A stretch of 64,000 nt of DNA, taken from positions 1 through 64,000 of the forward strand of contig DF241683.1 of NCBI GenBank assembly GCA_000507305.1, given 5' to 3'. A program made the translations under genes and the position numbers. This DNA is from Breviolum minutum Mf 1.05b.01 (lineage: Eukaryota; Sar; Dinophyceae; Suessiales; Symbiodiniaceae). Positions 34,809 through 44,200 of the stretch are shown here, in pieces (positions within the stretch are counted from its first letter, which is position 1; every line of letters begins with the position of its first letter). A model generated the notes under the pieces. The model saw only the letters and a list, made by a program, of their open reading frames with translations. It was not told the DNA's origin and did no database searches.

Positions 34809-34902
34809 TGAGCTGTTCATTTGGATGCCCTTCCCGAACACCCAACAGCCTGTCCAGCAGCGCAGCTGCCAGCAGCTGAGGTCGTTCATACAATGCCACC
34901 AC
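34809..34902 (-). CDS. Candidate exon, unknown function
   Basis: After an acceptor (AATCTAG) the minus strand reads VVALYERPQLLAAALLDRLL, then GVREGHPNEQL, up to a GT donor in CTCAGTTGAC. It is a helix-like, clearly protein-like stretch without a family. Upstream, an ATG at 35049 opens a frame that reaches TAG at 34903. It is more likely intron or untranslated sequence than the start. Confidence 0.35.
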
Positions 34903-35145
34903 CTAGATTGCAGTTTTTGCTGGTGTCGCGATAGAGGTCGTATTTTCGGACTTGTTTTCCACGTTGGCCTTCGGACGTCGTAGTCGTTCAGCTCCCCATG
35001 CAACGACTGCGTGTGGTGTTGACAGCAACAGCACCCCTGCCACAGGCATGGTAAGACTTGATTGAACTCCCAGGTCTATGCGTCCAAATACCATCTCATG
35101 GCAGAAGCGCTCTGTCGATTGTCGTTTTCTCACTTTCACTTTCAC

Positions 35146-35147
<2 letters not shown>

Positions 35148-35182
<35 letters not shown>

Positions 35183-35192
35183 NCACTTCTAC

Positions 35193-35231
<39 letters not shown>
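35148..35231. repeat. CT dinucleotide repeat with an N
   Basis: Two CT arrays are separated by CACTTCTACT next to an N at 35183. Confidence 0.95.
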
Positions 35232-35883
35232 CTACCTACGCATATTGTTTCTGTCTTACTGTCTTATATCCCTTGCAGAAAGCCTCTTGTCTAAGCACAC
35301 AGCAGGGCCTGGAGACTTTGGTTCTGGAACCTGAAGTGTGCCAACACTTTCCAGTTAGTTGACGAGGAGCATTCGAGATCAAAAGATCCGTTAAGGCACC
35401 AAATACATTTTTATAAATATCATTAAGTATCAGATATTTAGACATCGAGGTGATAGACAATCTGTGCGATCCGGATCAAAGAAACACGAAGCATCACGAA
35501 GCCAAGAAGGCGAGCACGCACCCAAGCAAGCACTCATGCAGTCAGTCAGGCAGGCAGGAAGGGGCACAAGTGCAATCGGACATCTAGGAGCCAGCATGGC
35601 CATCGCAGCTGGAAGGAAGCCCATCTTCAGCCCTGCATAAGTGCAAATCTAGGACCTCGTCACCTGATCGGAAAAATGGTATCTAACTTATCCTTATTTT
35701 ATGTAATTACTTCGGTGCAGAGTCTTGCAGCAACAACCGCTCATTCTTTTTGGCGGCAGACTGCACCATGTTGGCACCCTCGTGCCAGTTGAATCCAGGC
35801 CCGTTTTAGGCCTTTCAGGCATCGCCACGACCCCCCATAGATCGCCGTGCCACCGAACTCGCCCACATGCGCATAGAGCTCGT

Positions 35884-36262
35884 TCAGGTATAGTGTAGCA
35901 AGCCAGACGCCTCCGCCATTCTGCGAGAGTAATCCTTCGTCTTACCACCGTCCCACAAGTACCTCTGTACCGCGGAACTCGTCCATCTCCCTGCTCTCTT
36001 CACTGCCTCAATCTCCCCAGTCGCCTGGAACAGCGCTGAGGCTCCTCCAATCCTCAGGGAATGACTCATGAAGCGGGCTGGTGGCAGCCCTTGCGCTACC
36101 GCCGCCTTCTGAAGCAGAGCCTGTATCTCCAGCCTCTTCAAAGTAGTACCCTTGCACCACCTGAAAACCGGCTTCGACGCCTCATTCTCTTCCTCGAACC
36201 TCTGCGGCGCCACCTGTCTCAAGCTCTGGACAGCCACCACTGGGCACCAGGCCTTCCACTCC
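35884..36262 (-). pseudogene. Tyrosine recombinase, C-terminal catalytic part
   Basis: Tyrosine recombinases insert the element by site-specific strand exchange. HSLRIGGASALFQATG (His-x-x-Arg at 36052-36063) and GRWTSSAVQRYLWD, with the nucleophilic Tyr at 35959-35961, are the second half of the active site. It is in a different frame from the N-terminal half, which carries the first active-site Arg (RAKEYAD, about 36433-36455). One indel around 36240-36310 separates them. All four key residues are present, so the break may be recent. The frame ends at 35884. Confidence 0.8.
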
Positions 36263-39200
36263 TGTGCACGCCACGGTTTTGGACTCCCCAAAGCTCTGTT
36301 GGTCCGCCTTCGTCTTGCGGAATTGTAGCGATAGCTCATTCGCCTTCTCCCACACGCCCACCTTCTTCCCGTCATAGGTGAGCTTGAGATCGCATCCTCT
36401 CACGATCATACTCATGTCCACACCTCCTGAATCGGCATACTCCTTTGCCCGGAGCATGAAGAACCACGCCACGTTGATCGCCGCCTTGAGCATTGCACAG
36501 TCCACCTTGTACTCTCCGACTGCGTCCTCCTGCGTGAGCTGACAATGAAGCCACTTCATCATGGCCGGGGTGACTCCCAACCTCCTCGGCTTCTTGTCCG
36601 ACTTCCTCTCCATAGCGTTGGCCAGGATCCATATCCTGTGCATACCCTCCGTGGGGTCTCCTGCTCCTAGCCTCTCGTGCATGGCTTTGATCGCGAAGAG
36701 GTTCTGCTTGACCGTTGCCGCGGAGCCTCCAACCCATCCCACATAGGCCAAAAAGCCCAACAGCCGATCCTCATTCTCGAGCTTGGACCGGGTGGGACTC
36801 AGCAAGTCCGACTCCCACCCATGCCTCCTTGCCCAAGCCTGCCATTTACACCATGCTCCCTTGTACATTCTTTCGGTACTCTCTGCAAGATCTCCGCATA
36901 GGTTGTGCTCCAGCCACTCCTCCAAGTGCACACCCACCTGTCCATCGAAGGGTAGCTTCGCCTCACCATCGTCTTGTACGAACGCGCTGCCTTCTACGTC
37001 CTCTCTCCTCACCAGGCGTCCTTTCCTCTTGCCAGCGTACCGATCATTCTCATTCACGTAGTCCTTCAAGGCCTCCCACCATAAGGCATCTCCCAACCGT
37101 GAGACCTCTTTCCTGTCTTCTCCTCCTGCTACGCTGGACTCCCCCAGCCTGCGACGGCCACCAAAGTCACCGCCTCTCCATCGCCTCAGCCACAAAAGTA
37201 GCTTGACCATCGCCTCGGAACCTTCGTCATCATTGCACGCGCCCGCGCTCCTCTTCTTCAGACACCTCTGCTGCTCGTTGACCAGGTTGGCTCCTACAAC
37301 TACCAAGGTAGTTGCAGTCATCACCCCCGGGCCCCTGCAACCCTCTTCAAGCAGGGCGCTCTCCTTAGCTCCACTGGCGACTCTCTCATGCCACTCCTCA
37401 CGGCTCCTTCCTTGGCATCTCCAAACCTCCTCTGCTGTCAACTGCCGCACGTGACCGGCCGGGCCAGTGCGATCATACACCCACAAGGTCTCCCTTGCAC
37501 CATTCGCCGCTCTCAAAGGCCATCTCAACGGCCCTCCCATACCATGTAGGTTCTCCCTCTCGCTCTCCGCTGTCCTCCAAACGTGTCCCACGACTTGAGG
37601 CAGCAAAGGTTGTCGAGGAATCCCCGGTTCCACGCTAACCTTCCACGGCCTCACCCACGTAAGACCTTCTGCGCACTCCCGCGCTCTTCCAACCACGGCC
37701 GATAAAGGTCTCGCCGTAGCTGCACGAATCACCAGCTTCTCGACGTTCTCCGTCTCGACCTCATACTTCCATGCCACCAACGCGCACCTGCTTCGAGCTG
37801 CGCATTCACCGAACTCCGTGGTGACGAACTTCAGCAAGTAGGTCTTCCAACCTCCTCTGATCTTCATGTGCTCCTCACGCCAGCCCCAATCACTCGTGTG
37901 GGGCCCTTCTATAATGCAAACCCAAGTTCGTTCACCAATCTTGCTCATCATACTCTTGAAGCCCTTCTGTCCTTCATCTGGCCCAAGAGACCCTGCAAAG
38001 ACCTCAACTGCTCCTGGACCTGGTCCCACAGGAACAGCTCTCCTCACATCCTCGAAGTCCAAGACCGACCTGCTGCCTTCAGCAAACTCTCGGACTACAA
38101 CACCTTCCCAGTCGATGCTCACCCCCGTTGGGATTTGTCTCCTCAGCCTCTGTTCTCTCAGCCTCAAAATCTCCGTCCGGTCCTCATCCTCTCCCCACGA
38201 AAGAAAGCAGGGCCCGAACCTTTCCGAATCTCGAAGAGCTTGTCGTATACTACCTTGAAGTCGAACCTCTTGATAGCTCCTGCTCCTCAAGTACTCCTCA
38301 AACTCCTCGTCGGTGCACCGGGTGATGTAGTCCGCATCCTCATTGTGGTAGGTACGAAGCCAGCCACCAACCACCAAGCAGTTGTACCTCATCTCGATCA
38401 TGTTCAATACTCTAATGAGCAGCCGACACGCTCTCACCTTGCTTCTTCGCGTAGCCACCCAAGATCGCACCAACTGGTTGTCTCCACCGAAGAGGACCAT
38501 CCTGCCTGCCCACCTGTGAGCAACTTCGCAGGCGAACGCAACCAACGCCAGGAACTCCGCGATGTGGATTCGCATCTCCTCGTCCTCATCCATTGCCATC
38601 CTCACCCACGGTCCCACCACCTTGGTCGTCTCTCGGGTGGCCAGACCATGCGTCCAATCTATTGCTCCAACCATGTGGGGCGTGGCATCCGTAGTGACGA
38701 AGACCACCTCCTCCCATTGTCCCGGGCACGCCAAACGTTCCCTTGGTGAAAGGAGGTCGCAAAGCCTTCCACCAAACTTGGTTCCCCACGTCTCCGACCG
38801 AGAGCAAAGCCACCGCAGCGTTTCGAACAGGTCCCACAGGTCCATCCACGCTTGCTCCTCCTTCTTCATTCTCTCATCCTCCTTGGTCTCCACTGCCACC
38901 TTCGGCTGTACCAGCCCATTGGGCTCCACCGAGCCTAAGAAGACGTCCACCGCTTTCAGCTCATTCTTCAACCCTTGGACCACCACTGACCAACCGGTAG
39001 CAATACCACGTAGGATCTGCAACTGCCGCAGAGTCACGTCCTTCCTCCCTGCATCAAAGACCTCCTCAGCCAGTAGGTGTGCACCTTTCAACACCCTCCT
39101 CTCAGGCAGGTGGATCTCCTCAGTCTCAGTGTCCATGATCAGCCCCCAAATTGTTTGTTGGGTTCGGAACGTGCCCTCCTCCCGATCTTTGTCGGCGTTC

Positions 39201-39310
39201 ACCGCGGCATCTCCCAACATCATCCTCACGCCTTCTTCATAGTTCTCCGCCGAGATCCAAGGGCGTAGTCCAATCCACGGTTCTACCAGGATATTGTCAT
39301 CAACTAAAAT
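36240..39310 (-). pseudogene. RT motif C, RNase H, methyltransferase-like and recombinase N-terminus
   Basis: This long frame starts in the reverse transcriptase at ILVDDNILVEPW, the catalytic Asp pair of the palm (about 39297-39305). RNase H follows (VVFVTTDATPHMVGAIDW near 38655-38715; HIAEFLALVAF; GGDNQLVRSW; HNEDAD), which removes template RNA. Next comes AVEVFAGSLG (about 37982-38012), AARSRCALVAW and LTAEEVWRCQG..GPGVMTATTLV. These resemble motifs I, VIII and IX-X of cytosine-C5 methyltransferases, with no clear PC or ENV motif. The end is the core-binding domain and the first half of the tyrosine recombinase, up to the frameshift. Confidence 0.75.
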
Positions 39311-40472
39311 CTTCGACTCGAAACCGTATAGGAGAGGTCTCTGCGTGGGACTGCCGGACAATGAGCTCGATGGTACTCCTCCGTGGCTCTTCCCCAAATA
39401 GCCCACTCTCCTGGACTTCCCGAGAAACCGAAACCAGGTAAACGACCGTCATGTCCTCCCCATCGTTGCCCTGCTCATCTTTAGCCTCCCCGGGAGTTGG
39501 CATCTGCTTCGGTTCCCATGGCACGTCACCTGCGAACAGCTCCACGTCCTCCGGCGCCACCCACAGTAACCGAAAAGCTCCTGCCACGTCCTTCTTTGCT
39601 AGCAGCACCTTGACGGCCGGTAGCCTCATCTTCCACATCAAAATCCTCTTCGCCACCTGCCGATGCGTAGGTTGTGCCGCGGGGGGGTGCCACGTTTTGT
39701 CCGTGTAGTAGTTGACTCCCCTCTGGTCATGCACAATGCGCTTGTCGGGGCTGATAGTCCGATCCGGAAGCAACTTGTCCACTGCCTCGAAGGGTGACGA
39801 AATGGTGGAGCACAAATCCTTGTGCCCGCGGGCCACCACCAAAGCTCGGTGCTTGCAAACGTCCTTCCACAACTGGGTATAGACCTGGCTCAAATTGCGT
39901 TTTGCGTTCGGATGCAAGTTCGCCAACACTCTCCTCCTCTCACCGGTGAAGCGCGCCTTCATGCCCTCCTGCCTCACACTCCTAAGGCACGCCAGCATGT
40001 CCGGGTGTAGGACGGTATCGAGCTTCTGGTTGTCCACGCCAGCCAGGTTGTTTCTACCTTCTTCTTCCCTAGCAGCCCACAAGCTTGCGGCTGCTTGTTC
40101 TACCGATCCCGCTGCCGTCAGTAAACTGTCACCAGCCTCCCTGACCCTCGTCCAATCTCGAGGGCAACCAGCTCCTGCTTTGTCAACGACGGCCAAGTAG
40201 TTCCTTGCCTCCAACGCTGCCTGGTCGTGTGGAGGGTGGTAGCCACCTGCTCGGCGAACCATAAAATCTGGCGACCCTTCCTCATCTCCTTCAGGGATGA
40301 CTTCCAAAGTACTCGGCAGGTCATCATCGTGCTCCTCCTCTGGGGACTCGCCGTCATCATCTGGGTCAGTGGAGGTGGTGTTGGTGTAGTTCGAGCTGGA
40401 ATCCCATGGCAACGCTCGACCTTGGAAGGTGAAATAAGTGGTTCCTCTCCACTCACCATAACCCGGGTCAGC
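39310..40472 (-). pseudogene. Reverse transcriptase, N-terminal half, in two frames
   Basis: The frame opens after a TAA at 40473 and begins ADPGYGEWRGTTYFTFQG, followed by an acidic linker. Basic helices (HRQVAKRILMWKM) lead into KKDVAGAFRLLWVAPEDVEL, which is RT motif A with its catalytic Asp. After YLV the sense frame moves. FGFSGSPGEWAIWGRATEEY (about 39370-39433) is RT motif B in a third frame, and LVDD follows in yet another. Two indels within about 130 bp therefore cut the polymerase core. There is no ATG at the head, so translation as part of a polyprotein is likely in the intact parent. Confidence 0.75.
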
Positions 40473-41250
40473 TTACCGGCCAAATGTGGGTCTGCCTCTC
40501 ATTCCGAAACCTGCTGGGAGCCAGGACGTCAGGCCCATAGGAGGGTGGAACGAACAGGGTTGTCCTGGGTCGATGGTGCCTCACCATCACGTAGCCAGTG
40601 CCAAGCTCCCACGTGTCAGGGGGATACTCATCGTGGCCTTCGTCACGACCTTGTCCAACTCCTTCCCCATCTTTCCTTTCTCGCTCCTCGTCCTCTTCAG
40701 CCACTGGTACGGGGGCTCCTGGCTCCAAGAAACCTTCCGTCGGGTCACAGATCTTGCACGTGCCACAGCCCTCTCCATCGGGACCTCCTCGGCATATCCC
40801 ACGCTTGCGGCCCCTCTTGAACTGGTACCCGAACTCTGAATTCTTCGAGATCTCATACTCCTCGACACCCGGCTGTTGACCATCATGGAGCTCCACGAAC
40901 TCCCGGAGCTCGCTCATGCCTTCTTCCTCTTCCTCATCAGTCGAAGGTTCATACGAGCAAGTATCCTCTTCCTGCTCTTGAGCTTCACCTCCACTACCAC
41001 GGTCCTCCGCCGGTCCACCAGCCGAAGTTTGAGCTACTCCTTCACCACTTCCTCGCGGGCGATCATCACCATCAGAGTACCCAGCGTAGTGAGCGGCCCA
41101 TCCCTTCCTGATGCCCTGCGCCCAGCACTTCGTACAAAGTCCGCAACCTTGTAGACCCTGGCAACACGCAGGACAGCATCCACAATCTCCGCCATCTGGC
41201 CCGCGGGTACATGGAAGCCTCTCCACTTCCTGCTGCTCCTCCTCCGTCAA
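40468..41250 (-). CDS. Cysteine-rich ORF with CXXC-like zinc motifs
   Basis: The frame overlaps the ORF1 stop (TGA at 41247-41249) and has no ATG near its head, so it would need frameshifting or is a broken continuation. Residues 14-42 (41125-41211) read CTRGPDGGDCGCCPAC followed by CQGLQGCGLCTKC. The spacing CGxCxxC-x6-CGxCxxC is that of CXXC zinc fingers, which in DNMT1, MLL and CFP1 bind unmethylated CpG. A second block (40747-40794, CRGGPDGEGCGTCKIC) repeats C-x8-C-x2-C-x2-C. Between them is an acidic linker. The KFGG segment of classical CXXC domains is not evident. Confidence 0.6.
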   Translation of the reverse strand: MTEEEQQEVERLPCTRGPDGGDCGCCPACCQGLQGCGLCTKCWAQGIRKGWAAHYAGYSDGDDRPRGSGEGVAQTSAGGPAEDRGSGGEAQEQEEDTCSYEPSTDEEEEEGMSELREFVELHDGQQPGVEEYEISKNSEFGYQFKRGRKRGICRGGPDGEGCGTCKICDPTEGFLEPGAPVPVAEEDEERERKDGEGVGQGRDEGHDEYPPDTWELGTGYVMVRHHRPRTTLFVPPSYGPDVLAPSRFRNERQTHIWPVS

Positions 41251-44200
41251 AGCGAAATGTACTCGTGCTCGTCAGTATAAACACCTGAAGCTGCACACAA
41301 AAGGCCTCCAACTCGGTCTCGGCCTCGCGGCTGGAGAAGGTTCCACACGTCCTCCGAAGCTTCACTCCTAACCCCAGACAACGTAACGTCCCTTGACTCG
41401 GATTCCTCCTCGCTTCGGTTGTTCGAACCACCAACTTCTTCAGACTCTGCTTGCTCTCGGAGGTGCTCCATACCCTCCAATTGACTCAAAGTCTCCTCGC
41501 CGGACATGGTACCCTCTCCTGGAAGAATCGCGCCAATGCCCCTTCCGCTGCGACCGTGAGTAGCCTCTGCTTCCTCACCTTCTCTTGCGTCCTCTGTACC
41601 TCCTGCGTGCTCTGTACCTTCTGCGTCCTCTGTACCTTCTGCGTCCTCTGTACCTTCTGCGTCCTCTGTACCTTCTGCGTCCTCTGTACCTTCTACGTCC
41701 TCTGCGCCTTCTGCGTCCTCTGTACCTCCTGCAACGGCCGATCCTGCTCCTCCAGTTGACTCCCTTCTGCAAGTAGAGCTCCTCTCAACCATTGGGCTTG
41801 CACCCAGCGTCGCGCCTTCTCGGGCGTCCTCCTCATCGGAGTGTTGGCCTCCTGCTCGCAGACCACTCGGCACTGAGCCTGTACCCCCCCGAACTGTCAG
41901 GGTAGAAAGGACAGTAGCAACCACGGTCTTCACAAAGTCCTGTGCATACACGCCTGCCTCGGTGCAGCGAGAGACAGGCACTCCCGGACGATTACCCTTG
42001 AGGGGAACATGGATGTGGTCCGCAGAGACACCTGGACATGTACGAAGCAACGCTCGCCGTAGAGGCTCATGCCGCGGAAACACGACCCGAGTAGCATGCC
42101 GGTAGAAGTGTCCCACCACATCCGGAGGACCCAAACCAAAGGCACACATGTCCAGGTCCACATAGTCAACGTCTGGGCGCTGAAGCACCGCCCTCCATGA
42201 CGGTAGATGCCATTGCTTGGGGTAGCGTCCGCTGGGTGCCGTAGACTCGCAGATAGGAAAACCACCGTTGTCCAGCAAAGTCTCGAAGTAAGCAGCACCA
42301 AAATCACTGAGCCGATTGCCGTCCTCTTCCTTTTGTGTAATACGGCCGCCTTCCTCACCACGTGGTTGGTCAAAGGTACGGGTGCCCCCGTTCTGGAGCC
42401 CCCAGTCACAGAAGGACGTACACGGCGAAGCGATCCAAGCAACGTTTTCGGGGCCTTGTCTTGCTTCAAGCAAATGCTTGTCCCTGACATCCTCCTTCAG
42501 CAGGTCGTGCTCCGCTCTGTAACCCTTTCGGACATGTGGCTGCTCAAAGACCTCCACTGGCTCCAAAGCTCTCCCCCCTTGCTTCTTCCACTCTGCTGTG
42601 AGCACCGCATGGCCCGCAAAGAGCTCCTTGAAGTTGAGGCCATCAGAAGTTGCTCGAACTTCGCGAACCACCTGTGGATCACCAGCATTACCGCCGGCCA
42701 AAGCTGCCACAGCTGCCAAGCATGAATGTCTCCTCAAGACCACTTCTCCTGGCCCTTCTCCGGCTCGTCGCGTTCCTCTGCACAATCTGCATTGTACCTT
42801 TCCTGGTGCCGTCCGTGACTGATCATGTCGCTGGTGGTAGAAGAAGCTGAATCCCAGCGCTGGCGTTGAGAACCTCTCCTCCTTCCTCAACCACGGGGGC
42901 TGTAGCAAAGTCATGTGACCTCGAGAGATGAGTGCCCAAACGTGCCACCCTCCTGTGCGCCATTGGGAACCCACCACAGTCTCCACCAAAAGATCTCCTC
43001 GGTAGTCAGCACGTAAGACCACCAACTTTGCCTCCTGCAAGTCTGTCAAAGGGAATACTGCAAGGCTGCGGAAGTCCTTCTCGTGGTGCGGCGTCAGGAT
43101 GTCATGAACGTAGGTTCGCAACTCGTGCTCGACCGCCGCCACAAACTCCTCAGCTTCTCCAAGCTGCTCCGCCGCATCGATTGCCTGGTAGCAATGCTCT
43201 CGTCTCATCTCCTCAGCCTTCTGATCCACCTCCTCTTGGTTTGGTGGTCTTCCGAGCTGCCGTTGTAGTGTCCCTGCGGCCAGGACCCTTGTAACGCACT
43301 GCCTCTTCTCATCCTGGGCCTCCGGGAGTTTGACCAGCGAAGCCAAGCAATCAGACATCGGGATCTCCTCGCGGTAGTCCAACATACTCCATGCTTGGCC
43401 GTCAATTTTAACGTCAGCATGACCTGGGTATCTGCGGTCCGATGGCCATTGAACTTCGCCAATTTCCATTCGCCCAACTTCTCCTGCTCTGCGATGATCC
43501 ATCTTCTCCAGAACCATCGACGCCTCCGCTGCCAGGTCGCCTAGGCCAAAGGTGGCCATCTCCTCCATCATCGGCTGTAGCTCCTGTGTAGGGTCTTGAG
43601 CAAGCCTAGCAGCGGCCCACGCGTACAGGTCGTCGGAGGCATTCTGCAGTGCACCCAAAACTGGCCCAGAAGCCAACGCCTCGGCCTTCTCGACTAACGT
43701 CCATGCTTCTGCCGGTGCGCTTTCGCCGCCCCGTCCATGGTGGGCAACGCTTTGATGGGGTATCTCCTCCACCCATCTTGCATCAGGCCCCTTCAGCAGG
43801 TCACTCATCTCATGCTCCGCCTTCGTGAAATCCACCTCCCGGATTGCTGTGGGGACTTCAAAACTCACCTGCTTGGCGGATCCCCCAGCTCTGGACTCTC
43901 CCGGTTCCTCCGCGGGTTCCTGTCCAGCTCTTCTCACGCCATCCTTGATCTTCGTAGCCTTATCCGCTGCGGTAGCCGATCGAATCGCCTTGATCTTCTC
44001 CGCGACCTTGTCCTTGCCGTCCATCTTCATCCTCTTCAGGCCACCTCTCCTCAGGAGTTGCATTTGGACAGCAGGGTCTAAGGCTTCAAAGGCCCCACGC
44101 AACTGCTCGTGAGACCTCTGGCATCCTTGCATGCTGCAGCCCATATGCGTCAAGAAACCCCAACACAGAAGCTTCCCTTCTCGGTCTGTGGGCGCCCTCT

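Noticed and set aside
34912..35049. Start exon with ATG at 35049 spliced to 34875 by a GC donor
   Set aside because: The implied intron would be only 36 nt. The better reading is a single exon that begins after the acceptor at 34903.
35640..35884. Terminal repeat of the DIRS-like element matching its 5' flank
   Set aside because: By eye I found no convincing inverted or split direct repeat between 35640-35884 and 47157-47280. An alignment would be needed.
36561..41371. Numerous plus-strand frames of 60-290 codons opposite the DIRS-like element
   Set aside because: They are shadows of GC-rich coding sequence on the minus strand. They contain no domains, and the minus-strand frames carry RT, RNase H and recombinase motifs.
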